Positions 35,801 through 47,700 of a DNA stretch of 64,000 nt are shown piece by piece. Source of the DNA: Vitis vinifera (lineage: Eukaryota; Streptophyta; Magnoliopsida; Vitales; Vitaceae); assembly GCF_030704535.1 (NCBI RefSeq), contig NC_081808.1:21703501-21767500 (forward strand), read 5' to 3'. Position numbers and translations under genes: made by a program. The notes beneath the pieces were generated by a model that saw only the letters and a list, made by a program, of their open reading frames with translations, did no database searches and was not told the DNA's origin. Each line of letters opens with the position of its first letter. The stretch's first letter is position 1.

Positions 35801-36099
35801 AACAATCCCCATTTTCAACGCCTGAATCATCTGCCATCACAAGAAGCAAGGACCCAATAGCAGAGAAGAGAGCAAAGGTGGCAACTTTGAGAGCAAAAGC
35901 AGAGGAGGAAAAGAGTAAGCATGAAAAGGCAGTGAGTGTAACAAGGTCTGTGACATTGAACAATTTGCAGATGGGGTTCCCACATGTCTTTCAGGCAGTG
36001 ACAGGTTTTGCAAGTGTATGTACTCATGCATTTGAATCGGTTCACAACCAGGCCAAGTGTATGGACCAAGAGCTCGATGTGAAGAGGATACTGCCTTAA
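32682..36099 (+). CDS. DUF630/DUF632 (NRG2/REL2-type) protein
   Basis: Exons 32682-33384, 33607-33812, 33898-34124 and 35316-36099 join in phase to 639 aa. Residues 1-60 are DUF630: MGCCYSRIEREEMVSRCK, with Gly2 as a likely N-myristoylation site, and the RKRYMKQFVKARQALSAAH block. A His run and long polyproline stretches follow (about 62-125). DUF632 covers about residues 200-560, with ERLYAWEKKLFQEVK, KIEHEKCVAQLRKLE, MWRSMYECHQVQMHIVQQL, and WHSTFCSLVKTQRDYIQALTGWL. Coiled-coil potential is evident near 265-305 and 475-540. Relatives include the nitrate regulator NRG2 and the rice leaf-shape gene REL2, which act at membranes or in the nucleus. Which role applies here is unknown. Intron 3 (34125-35315) shows nothing recognisable. 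Confidence 0.93.
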
Positions 36100-36938
36100 T
36101 TGAGGATCCTGCCTGCTGTCTCATCAGGGCAAGCATATACTGGAAAACCAAATGATCCAGAACTTGACGTCTGTCTATAGGTTTGCATTTCCATTTCAGT
36201 TGCCGGCTTGAACCCCAGAAATTTTCCGAATGCAGGTTGACAGTGACTTACCTCCTGCACAGATCTATGAGATACAATCTCAAACACAGTGCAGAATCAA
36301 TAGCAATTATAGGTATACAGCCTTTTGTACGTAGTCTCTCCTGATGGAGGTAGAATTGGGGGTTTATACCTTTGTTTGAATGGTTTGAATTTTCTCTTTG
36401 TTAGAGAAGAAGCCAAAAAAAAAAAAAGAGGTTCTTTTTGTGAATCTTTGTGAAGGATTTTAAAGAGTTGTTTATTTATTATGCTGTTCAGAGAGGGAGT
36501 TTCTGTGTGGGTTTGTCACTGAGGGTTACATTTTTGAGAGGTGCCCAATTAGTGGGAAATGAATGAGAGGTGGCAATTTTTGAATAGAAAGTTGATTGAA
36601 AAATTCAAATTTTGAGCCATTTAATAAAAACCTTTGAAAATTTTGATCAAGATCATGACACAGAATAAAAATTTTCAAAAAATAAATATCTTGCAAGGGT
36701 TAAGAGATTCAGATGCCATAATAAGCTAAGGTATGTACATGATACACCAAAATCTTACAATTGATGGAAAAATCCCTAGGGGCTTGTATCCGGCTTGGTG
36801 TTAAACCAAGAAATTGATCCTTCAGCAATGATTGAAGTATAACAATAGAAGTTAACCAAAAAAAAGTCTGCTATCTGGTGCTTATTAGGTTATAGAACAG
36901 ATGGCACCAAACACACAGTTTAGTATAAGCCTATGGAA
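36100..36938. other. Convergent 3' regions of the DUF630/DUF632 and Myb/SANT-like genes
   Basis: About 840 bp without coding signal; presumably both 3' UTRs and a short spacer. Confidence 0.6.
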
Positions 36939-38173
36939 CTAACTAGGTGAGACAGTACACTTACCACACAGCCATGTATACCGTTTGTCACTCTTGAGAG
37001 ACAAGAATATTTCCCTGGCATTGGGGTTGTCAAATAAATCCAGAGCAGCAAAATAGACTCGCTCATCAACACCTTGTATCTCATCCAATGCTTGAACACA
37101 GTTGGTTATAGAGAATTTGGCATTCCGTTGCTTTATAGCAGCTGTCCTCAGTTTTGAAGCAGCTGCCATTTCCAGTATAGCCCCTGCAATAACATTGTCA
37201 ATTCCTCTGCGGCCTCTTTTGCGAGAACTAATTCCAGTAGGTAGAGTAGACTGAAAATTGTCTTGCCCGTCTGCCATCTCAGCCACATCATCTGACTCTG
37301 ATGAGGACTCCTCCCGGTGCATGCTCAAAGGTTCTGGACAAGGATATTCATAGGGAATTCCTTCCTCATGTTCAGCTGATTGCTCATTTGTCCCATTGGC
37401 TCCTGATTCTGAGAATATTGTGCATAGCTGTTTGTAAATTGGGCAGCCAGCGCTTCTCATACTCTCAGCATCAGGATGTTCCTGGTTAGTAAGTTCCATC
37501 CAAACATTGTGATGGACAATAAATAAATAGTATAATCTGCTCCCTCCTGATCTTGGAGGAACTCCAACTATATTGTGTTTAAGGATATCATTGATGAATC
37601 TGGCTTCATGGATTTTCTGTGGAATTTTCAAGAATACACTTTTCCCTTTTGGTATTATAAGTATAACCCTGAAAATTTTGCTACAGACAGATATACCCCA
37701 TGTAGCCAAGAAGCCTCCTGCTATCTCTTGAGATGAAAGAAGGTTCCTCCATCTCAGGCAGGCATAATTTTTTGCTCACAATAAGGCAACAAGTGAGAGG
37801 AGCATACCTTAATGTAGTTGTCCCATGCTTCATCCTTGGCCGTGATAATGCCTGTGTTTTCATCCCAATTAAAGTCACTTTGATCAAGAAGTGACTTGAC
37901 AATGACATATTGCCTCCTCAACACAGCATACCGGTTCTTCAGTTGCTCCTTGTCCCATTTCAATCCTGTTTTCTTGAAAAAGTCATCACACATATATTTC
38001 CATGCTTTCTTTCCAAAAGAATTGTTCTGCCTATTCCCCTTTCGGACCTGGTCAACCATCAAGTCTGCAAGTATCTTAGTGAGGGATGCTGTCCACTTAG
38101 CCCTCGGCTGTTGCTCATGCTGTTGGTATGGTCTCCTCAATCGAGTGGGCCGGCTAGCCATCTGCAATACCAC
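36939..38173 (-). CDS. Myb/SANT-like DNA-binding domain protein (LIMYB-like)
   Basis: Two coding exons, 38173-37808 and 37481-36939, both phase 0, give 302 aa (298 if the second Met, MASRPTRL, is used). Residues 22-120 form a Myb/SANT-like domain (the Myb_DNA-bind_3 type): AKWTASLTKILADLMVDQV, KKAWKYMCDDFFKKTGLKW, QLKNRYAVLRRQY, and WDENTGIITAKDEAWDNYIK. These are followed across the splice by EHPDAESMRSAGCPIYKQL, the usual continuation in this family. Then come an acidic/Ser-rich linker, a basic RKRGRRG patch that could be a nuclear signal, and a C-terminal helical region (ALDEIQGVDERVYFAALDLF). Relatives such as LIMYB repress ribosomal protein genes; function here is inferred only at family level. 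The 5' UTR may be split by a long intron. Confidence 0.88.
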
Positions 38174-38735
38174 AGAACAAATATAAGAAAGAAGCAGAAC
38201 ACATAGCCAAACGCATAGCCAACATCACAAGAAACAACAATTAGGAAGGCTGCTCAAAGAATCCATATTATATGAAATATATTTTTTTTTATAGACCCTA
38301 TTATATGTAATATATAGCAACTGAGAGAAGTCAATATCAACAGGTACTAGAAGTCTAGAATGACGAGTATTGGCCCATGTCCCTAAAAATTAAAGGAAAA
38401 AGGAGAAGTTGAAAATAAGCATATGTGAGTGCTGCAAAATATCTTCTTCAACCTCCAAAGCCTCCACCACCCAAAGCAGACCTCTGTCAAATTCTTCAAG
38501 AAGTGTCCCATATTTTTGAGAATCACTCCAATAGTGTTCAGTATATTATCATGCATGAGCAGGTTACAATTCTAAAGATGCAATACTCGTTAGCAAGCAT
38601 GGGGCATATGGAGATTTTCATTTTACTTTTTTTCACATATAGAAGTATGAAATTTATGCCCATGTCACAAGCCAAAGCCTTGAAAAGATCACTAACAGAA
38701 TACCAAATTTAGAAGCCCATTTTCTATTGGTAATG
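38174..38735. other. Non-coding, upstream of the Myb/SANT-like coding exon
   Basis: About 560 bp without recognised coding sequence. It ends at the solo LTR target duplication (38731-38735). Confidence 0.5.
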
Positions 38736-40128
38736 TGTCAACACCTTGACCTAGAAGATGTGGCACCAAGGCCTCATGAGTTTGCACCTTGCACCCCATG
38801 AATTCCTATTGAACAAGGCAAGGTGATGACCGAGGCTTACGAGTGATCGTATGGAGGCTTGGTGATTTCTTGAGGTGCAACACACATTGCTAGTATAGGC
38901 AACACGTGGTGTGGTTCAACACAACCAGAATTCAAGTGTGGGATTTTGGGTGGCTGGTTTTTTTTTCTTGAAAGAGGAGGAGGTTTCTGAGTGGAATTTT
39001 GATTTTTTTGGAACTTTTTTTTTTTTTTTTGGAAGGGGCTGCATGACTAAAGGTCATGATGGTGACACAAACTATGCCACATCAAAGGCACGACATGAGG
39101 AGTTTGGACATGAGCAAGGTACGATGGTGAGCCTTGCTAGCATGCTAAGCACAATGCCATGGGGTGTAGTGCAACCCTTGAGCACAATGACACCATGCAT
39201 GGCTATGGCACACAGATGAGCATGCTTGACTTGGTTGGAAGGACCAGATGGATTGGCACACACATCAGCCAACATAGCAACACAAGACAATGAGCTAAGA
39301 GGGGGTTTAGCATCACGCAAATTGCAAACATGTGGACAAAGAGAGGGCTTAGCACATGAGCTGCCTAGAGACACAAGCAACGAGTGATTTATGCATGGGC
39401 TACCCAAACAACGCAAGTAGACTGATGCTCACAACATCAGTGGACTGACAGTAAACATGGCACATGAAGGGGACCTTGGTATTGGGGCAGGACCAAGGAA
39501 GGGGTTTCCAGCACTACAGGCTTGATGCTAGTGAGCAGAGAATGAGGCTAAACACTTGGCATGAGCCAAGCACATTTCTCCCATAAGAAGGTAGGTGGCA
39601 AGCACAAGTACAAGGTAGCAACTAAATCCCTAAAATGGTGGTATGGGCTATTGAGCTTAGGAACATGTGGCAGCCATGAAAAAGAAGGCATTGCATGCAG
39701 CTTGTAGCTGGCAAGACCAAAAGCAATCATGGACATGTGAAAATGGTTGAAGCTTGCAGACAAGCTGAATTTGAGTTTGAATTTTTGAATTTTAAAGGAT
39801 TTGAACTTGAATTCAAATAATTTGTTCATAGAAATGTGGGCAGTTGTTGTCTGGTGATGCCTATAGATAGGTGTGCCCTCTAGCCATTCAAAGCATGAAC
39901 TCACTAAGAAAGAGTGTGGGAGTGTTGCTTAAGAGAAGGCTGAGTATTCTTGTAAATTCGTTATAGATGTAATACAAGTTGGGGCAGAGTTACCCTATAG
40001 TCTCATGTTGCCTTATCCCTTTCTTGTGGCAATCTTGTGTGGGTAAACATAGGCTAGCTTAAAGGGCTTCTAAGCACTATACAATGCGAAATAAAAAAAA
40101 TTGTGGGGGAACATTTGCATTTGTGACA
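38736..40128. mobile_element. Solo LTR, 1393 bp
   Basis: Begins TGTCAACACC and ends TTGTGACA (TG...CA), flanked by the 5 bp direct repeat TAATG at 38731-38735 and 40129-40133. No PBS, PPT or second LTR is present, so this is a solo LTR left by recombination. The length fits a Ty3/gypsy-type LTR, but the family is not identified. Open frames in it, such as 39072-39416, are incidental. Confidence 0.85.
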
Positions 40129-40133
40129 TAATG

Positions 40134-42860
40134 GATGTAAAGTCAAGTTTTGGCATGACTCTTGGTGCGGTGAAGGATCTCTAAAGGACCAGCTCCCAGG
40201 ATTAATCAAGGTTGTTAGATTTTGTCAATAATATAGGGATTGGTTAACCAGTCAATGTTTGTGGTTTTGTTTCTTTCTTGTTTGTTTGTGTTTCCGTATA
40301 CTTCGTGTGTACATAGGTTGCACCCCCTTCTTTTGTTAAACACTTATATTAGTATATTTATTCTATTTTTCCTATAAAAAAAAATATATACTAGGATATT
40401 AGGCACAGAGGGTTGATATTTTACTAGGTAAATTAATGTCTCAAATGGCAAAAAAAACCATCCTGCCTTGGAAGATAAATTACTATGAGCCATACTTGGC
40501 ATTTAGGTATCCACTTCAAAGGAAACTTGCCTAAAACAACCTATAGGTGCTAAAGGTCTAACCATTTGTGTAGTGGGTCTAGAAAAACGGAGAAATGATT
40601 CTTAAATAAATTTCATAGAAACATGAAATTAAAGCAGGTGATAGAAGTAGCTAGGAACCATGGACATGGAAATTTATAAGTTCTCCATCTTGCTTAGCCT
40701 TGAAAAACATAATGTCGATTTCATTTATAGTTAATTATTTAATAATTAATAATAATGAGAAATGCATAGCTGCTAAAGGCTGAACTATTGATGTACAATA
40801 GTTCTAGAAAAAGGGAGAAATGATTCATATCTATAATTTGTCGAAACATGAAATGAAAGTAGGTGATAAAGTAGTTGGGAGACATTGGAAAGAAGAGATC
40901 TGAAATTTATTAGGTTCTCTATTTTGCTTAGTCATGAAAGACATTATGTCAATTTCATTAATAGATAATTAGTAAATAATTAATAATTATAAGAAATGCA
41001 TAATTTATTATGTAATTTAACCATCATAATTTATTAATTTAGTAATTAATAATCATGAGAAATGTCATGGCATACCCTCTTTTAAAAGAATCAATATCGT
41101 TTCACACTAAAAGACTATCTGCATTCACTCACAACACCCACATCTCTAAGGGAATAGTATTTATAAGAAACATTAGCTCCCATAAGCACTCCATATCACT
41201 TGTAAAAGGTTATAGAGCCAATAACACTACATGTCTCCAATGTTAGAAGATTCCAAAGGACTGATCCTTGCATGTACAACATATAAACTACATGCAAATC
41301 AATTAGGATAGGAAACAAAACCACCTCTGCATGTTCACATCAACTCCCCCACAAAGAAATAATTTATTGATGCTCCACGTAATAACATAATAAATAAATA
41401 AATAAGGAAAAAGAGGCTAGCCAATTTCAACTCAATGCAGATAAACAGAAGAAAAAAAGGGAAGAGACAGTATAGTCACATTCCTCCTATATCCCCTAAC
41501 ATAACAACCAACATCATGCAAGTTCCCAGGCAACAAGGAGATTTATTCCCTTGTTTTAATTGGGTAGGACATTGGTGATCCAGTAGCTAGTTAAAAATAG
41601 GATGCTGTATGGACAGACCCCAAATTGCAGTTTAGGTTGCTCATATACACAAAACCTGCCAAATAGTTTAGAGACTCATGTAGAAACCAAATCTTAAATT
41701 TCAAATGCCAAATTCAAGTCCAAGTTTTAAAAATTGATTCTAAGTTCTGACAGTGCTTTCAACTCAACCTGTTCTCTGACAGCAAAAAAAGGGCCAGACA
41801 TTAGGTAAAGGGATCTGTTGAATTGGCCCCTGAATAAAGGAATTTTCTAATAAATTTGAATTTAATCAAATGTTATCTAGTAAAATTATCCTCCAATACA
41901 AGTAAAGAAGGGTGCACATATGCATAAAGATTAGCCAAAATTCAGGTACATGTTACTGGAGTTTTTAACATTCTAGTCCATATATTTATATAATCTCCCA
42001 TGGAAAATGTATTAGAAATAGAATTGTCATATTTAAGAGCCTAAACTTTTACGAACCCAAATTCAGCTCTGTATGAAAGAGAAGAATTAAAAAAAGAAAA
42101 AAGAAAACAACAACAACAAACAAACAAAACAAAACAAACAAAAAACATCATATCATATCAGGAAGTAAGAAAAAGACTATCTCAAGAACCGCACTTGATG
42201 AAATAAAATAGTATATTAAAGGTTGTAACACCCACAGTGTGTTTGCTTGTATACCTGGTTTCAACACACGCTCAAAATTGTAGGCAAGTTTGAAAGAGGT
42301 GGAATTCCATTAACACGGGCAATGTAAGGCAATTATTTCGAACAAAGTTGAATAGAAATCATCTTTTGAGAGACCCGCAAAAGGAGGAAAAAGAAACTTG
42401 ACATTAGCTTTCTATACAGTAAAGATGGGCATTTCTCTTAAAAGAGAGCAGCAACAGGAGGAGAGAGGATCCTGCGCTGGGGTGTCTATGTGCTATAGGT
42501 ATAGATGTCTGATATGCACGGAGGCAGGCGGTAGCCGTTTGAGAGTTAAAAGTCCTTATGAGAATACAGTAAGGGCTAAGTTTGATTGAATAGAAATCAA
42601 TTATTTAGTTAATCCTAGCACCAAATTAGCCTATCCTTGAATTCTACAGCGAACTTTGGGTGGGGGAAGGGGAAGAAAAGGGATTGACACAAAATTCGAA
42701 TTTCATTGAGAGGGAATTTGGGTATTTGAACTCCGCCCAGACGGGATAGAGTTTAGAAGGCATTGAGCCAAAGGTTGAAATAGAAACAGGAGAGCATCCC
42801 CAATCGGTTCTCAATTCACACATTCAGCTTCCTCCTCTGTTTCTCTAAACCTTGCAATCT
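40134..42860. other. Non-coding DNA between the solo LTR and a putative 5' exon
   Basis: No gene recognised. It holds a tandem duplication at 40549-41003 and A-rich stretches near 42090-42150. It may be a long 5' UTR intron of the Myb/SANT-like gene or plain intergenic DNA. Confidence 0.45.
40549..41003. repeat. Tandem ~225 bp duplication
   Basis: The block 'gctaaaggtctaacc' to 'gagaaatgcatag' (40549-40771) is repeated with divergence as 'gctaaaggctgaac' to 'agaaatgcataa' (40772-41003). A partial third piece follows at 41027-41066. Confidence 0.8.
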
Positions 42861-42959
42861 CTGTTCATCATCCAACAATCAATATAAAACCCTCAAAAAA
42901 CTCTTGGGATTCTGTCATACAAGGTTCCTTAATTCTATGAGAAGAAGAAGGGAAAATGA

Positions 42960-43080
42960 GTTTTGGATTAGGGTTAGAGTTAGGGTTAGGTTTAGGGTTA
43001 CCTGGAGGAAGATGCCGTAACCGTTTGTTTCGTCTCTGTTCCTCCCGCGCTCTCGCTCCCTGTCTCTTCCTCACTTGAAG
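42960..43080 (-). promoter_or_regulatory. Telo-box cluster next to a possible non-coding first exon
   Basis: On the minus strand a purine/CT-rich stretch ends CTTCCTCCAG and is followed by GTAACCCTAAACCTAACC, which reads as a splice donor running into telomere-like AAACCCTAA-type boxes (42966-43002). A telo-box near a 5' UTR intron is common in growth-related plant genes. The downstream minus-strand coding gene would be the Myb/SANT-like gene 4.8 kb away. This link is inference. Confidence 0.35.
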
Positions 43081-43740
43081 CCAGCGGTGAAAACCAAACC
43101 CATTTTTTTCAAACTGAAAAACAAATAAAATATAATAAGTTTACTGGTTGAAGTTTACCTTAATTATTAAAATTTCAAAATTTTCTCAAATCTATATATA
43201 AAAAATATTAAATTTGAATCATTAAAAGGAAAAAAGAGATCGATAGATACATCGTGTGGGCCCCGTTCCATGAAAGTAAAATATAATAATAATAATAATA
43301 ATAATAAATTTGAAATTTGATTTATTAAAAAATTAAATAAATTTTAAAATATAAAAAAGCCATATATTTTTATATATTTAAATTTTATATAAATAAAATA
43401 AATATATAAAAATAATTTATCTCTTTTTTTTTCTTTCTAATTTTCTTTTTATTCTTTTCTTATATACTTGCTATTAAATTTCCTAAGAAAAAAAAATATA
43501 TATATATAGAATTCAAATTTCTTTTTTTATGATAAATATGACAAATTGAATAAAATATATTAAGCAATTTGGAAATTTTAATATTTAAATAAAATAAATA
43601 AACTCCAAATTATTCCGATATTTATTTCCTTTAATATCTGGGAGCTAGTCTCCACCAAATTACCAACTCTTTCTTTTGACTTTTTGGTTAAAAGCCCTGG
43701 AAATGCTGAGGTCTCATCAATGAAAACTAGATGTCAAAAT
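43081..43740. other. AT-rich intergenic DNA
   Basis: Very AT-rich, with an (ATA)n run near 43285-43308. No gene is seen. Confidence 0.6.
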
Positions 43741-44703
43741 TTTAGAAGAAAAATAAGAAAGAAAGAAATAAGAGAGGAGAAAATTTTGTATCCTTGGTAG
43801 GTGGGAGGGATGAGATTATCCCTTTCAAATATAAATCTTCAGTAGTGTCAAAATTGGTAACCATACAAAATGTCAAAGGGAGAGAGATATAAAATAGAGA
43901 GTATGAAAAATGAAACCCGATCATCTTATTGAAGGAATCATCAGAGTCTATTTCAACTTTCTTTACAGTGACAGCATCAGTGGATTTGGATGTCATATCC
44001 TCTCCATTGGTAGAGCAGGTTAATATCTGTCAGCACCATGGAAAACAAAAGAAGAAAATAATGCTCAACACAAGGAAAAATTACACTGAAACAGATACCA
44101 AAATCTTATCTAAGAGGGTCCGAGCCATAACTGTACCAGCTTATCCTGTCAATTTTTTATCCTGCAACAAGTGCTTGATGGGTTGTCCCAGAGATGCAGT
44201 CTGCATCTGAATTTTTCCTGAAATGCTGTTGTGCCACTAATTTTCCATGTGCTGGGCCATATGAGCTTACCGTTTACCATCCATGTGGACTCCAGAATAA
44301 CAAATGCAAATTCAGTGAAGGCCATTCGGAAATATGCAAGTAGAATATCAAAGTGGCCAATATCAGGAAAATGCAACAAAAGGCCTCTATTTCACTAGGC
44401 AGTTACTGTGCACTTTCAGTTCTCCAAACCATTGGAACCTTTAGATGGCAAGGATAGTATGTTTTGCCAAGGTTTTCCTTTGTGGGTTAACACACCATGT
44501 TTGTATTACATAATGGTCTTCAACTTGCCGACTGGCATGGATTCCCTGCATTTCCAGGGTAACTTGTATAATGGAGAATGCCTCAAATCAGATATGCTTT
44601 TGAACTGAAAATACTAACTGATCTGGGCAAAGTCAAATTGAGCTACTTTACAGGTTGAGAGATATACAGAGGCCCAACTTGCTACTGAAGTCACTCATGG
44701 TGC
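43741..44703 (-). other. 3' flank of RAD17
   Basis: Non-coding or 3' UTR DNA. A minus-strand stretch at about 43925-44025 (MTSKSTDAVTVKKVEIDSDD after an AG acceptor-like site) looks exon-like, but joining it to the last RAD17 exon at the GTAAGC near 44704 gives a stop. I therefore leave it unassigned. Confidence 0.4.
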
Positions 44704-47700
44704 TTACCAATCTTCTATTTCATCATCAGAAATCTCATTTTCCTTTTCATCCAAAATCATACTATCATTGTCATCAAGTTCTGTCTCATTGCCCTGTATT
44801 AATGCCTGATAATCTTCAAAACCCCCAGATGCTCCATATCTAAGCCATTTAAATATAGGTATATACTCAGTAGCAATAACTGATACATTAGATGTGCTCA
44901 AAGCAACCAATCTCTGGCCTAGTATCTCACACTGTAATCACAATCAGAAGGCAAATTGAAAACATTATAAGCGAAGTTATAATAATTGCCACCAGAATTT
45001 AATTTGCAACTTGCTTCATGAGCATGAAACCAGTTAATGATTTTCTTGGGTATTGCCCCTGAAGGAGGAAGAAATTTATTTGTAACCCACCTTATTATGT
45101 AGTGAGGATTGCTCAACCTGCCAGAGCTTTGGGCGGCGAATAGCATGCCACCTGCAAGCCCAAAAAAAATTGGTGATGAAGTTCTACTTGTTATTGTTTA
45201 TACAAAAGTAATTAATTCAAGCATATAAGGACCTGGAAGCCAATGGGTGTGAATTTCCAAATAGCACTCCACGGGCAGCAACTGAAGCAGCAGCTGATTG
45301 TAGAACATTCCCTGCCTCATAACTTGTGGCTAACATTCCACGATGAGCAGCAAGAAGGAAGTCAGAATCACTTAAATATGAAGCCACAGCTGATGCATCA
45401 TCAATTGCTTCCTCACTCAGAAAATCTAAAACTGCAAGCAAATTGCACGCAATAGCATTGGAAAACTGTGGCATCTGAATAGGAAAAAATCCAACAGCAA
45501 CACAAGTTGCCAACATTTTGCTGCCTCTCATTCATGTACCAATGAATTTTTTCCTCTTAAACTTTTACAACATTACAGTAGATGAACTCAGTAGTGAATA
45601 AGGCAGCTGCAACGTAGCTCATCCACAATTCACAAATTTATATCACTTTTCAAGTTATGGCTGATGGGATTATCATCTGGGTGAGCTATGGTTTCCTAGA
45701 AATTTTGAATAGTCAAATTTTTCTAACTGAATTTCAACAAATGATTATAATCCTTTATTTATTTTTATTTTTTTTATAGGTCATAATCCTAATTTTTTTT
45801 ATTCAAATCATTGTTTCAGAAAGTTCAACCAAATTTTCTACAGTTCACAAATTTCTCATTTTTTCCTTATGTGAAATTAAGATTAGAGCCTTCATGTGAT
45901 CTGCCAACAAACCAACAAACAATTTTTCTGGTTTTAGAGTTTACACATGTTGGAGTGTATAATATACATTGTGGACCCAAATTCTAAAAGTTTTAGCTTG
46001 TAGGAAAATTGGCTGTCCAACATAAGTTTTTAGAAAAATCTGGTTGTCCAATATAGTATAAAAGCCTCATTGGGTGAGAGGTCATGTGTTCGAACCTTAC
46101 CGCATGTTTATTTCCCCCACTTGATTAAGCCCAAAGGAGGATGTTTGTGGTCTGTTTATCTGTGGGTTTGTGTATGCCTATGTCTTTCTCCACATGTGGA
46201 TATGGGATCACAAGGGAGAATGTTAGAGTGCATGATATACATAGAAAGCTTAAGATTGTAGGAAATTTGTTTGTCCAACAATGCACACACATGCATGACA
46301 AAAACTTCAATACACATCCTCAAATGTTGCTCACCACATTAACAGTTAAAGAAAATCAAAACAGTGAATTATAAAGGAATAATAAGTGAAGAATCACAGT
46401 CACTTCAGTTATTTGTAAGCTCAGCAAGAATCCTGAATGCTTCCACATAACAGTTTTTGAGTATAAACAGCAGAACGTTACAATCCTAAATAATGATGGA
46501 AAAAAATATTCAAGAAGAGAGCAACTTGAAGCTCACCATTTTCATGCAGAAAATCAACAACAGGTCTTGCTTGCACATGTGCTTGACAAAGAACCCTTTC
46601 TGGAGCATCCATTTTTAACGGTAATCTTGTCAATCTTTCCCTCACAAGAAATGCTTCCTGGCCTTCAATACAAGAACAGGAGCTTAAAAAAGAGGATAAA
46701 ACAAGTACATGATACTAAAACTCACCAAATTTTGTACCCACAGCTCCTATTGGAGGCACTACAAAATGAACTTGTTCCTCCAGAATTAGCAATTTTATCA
46801 AAATCAAACTGGCAAACCAGTGACCCAGAAGTGCCAGTCTGGGATGACCACTGGGTCCTTTAGGCCTCAAACCCAAACAGAGGATGAATCTTTAATTAAA
46901 AAAATTGCAAAGATCATGAATCATAGGACTTGAACCATGCATGTCAAGAGTGCAAAATCAGGACAGACCTGGGGCAATTGCATTTTCACTCTCTCTTTTG
47001 TTATGCAGAAATTTTCCCAGGGCATGAAATAGGGAAAGTGTTTCATCTCTGCCAAAGGGTAAAGAAAATCCATCATCCAAAGGATTGAGCTCATCTGATT
47101 TTTCTTTCGAATAAGTGCGGGCAGGCTCGGAAAAAGATAAAGAAAGCATCGGGTCTGGTTTCAGACAGAAGTATTGTAAAGATGTAATTGCATGTCTGAC
47201 ATCACCTCCGCTAGATCTTGCTATTAGATCAATCTGATCAGCAGTCACACCACACTGCTCTTGTCTGCATATTTTAGAAAGTGTCTTCTTAATGGAGTTA
47301 CTTGTGATGGGATTGAAAGCAATCTGAAATTTCCACAACCAGTTTAAAATGAGCATTTAATAATGAGAAAATAGGGAACACCAAATCAAACGGGTCAAAC
47401 AATGCAACCTTACAAGCCCCAGCATTCTCCAGAGACAACTGAAGTTCTTCCAAGCAACGGGCGGTGGCAATGTTGTCTGCAGAGTCAGCTTTACCATAAT
47501 CGGTGATCAATATAGCCGTTGGAATCTGAGTTGATTGCGCAAGAAGTTGCAAGCAGTTGCGAAGTCTTCTATAAGAAGCATTTCCATTGGTCACAGGAAG
47601 ATCATCAATTAAAAGTATGACGGATGATTTGGATTCTCCAGCAAAGGACGGTGGGATTAAACCATATTTCCTCATCCTCTCAACAAAACTTTCAAACTCA

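Noticed and set aside
39072-39416. 114-codon Cys/Ser-rich frame
   Set aside because: Lies wholly inside the solo LTR and resembles no known protein.
43742-43996. Extra 3' exon of RAD17
   Set aside because: There is an acceptor-like site and an acidic frame, but joining from the GTAAGC at the end of the last exon creates an immediate stop, and the gene closes naturally at 44704.
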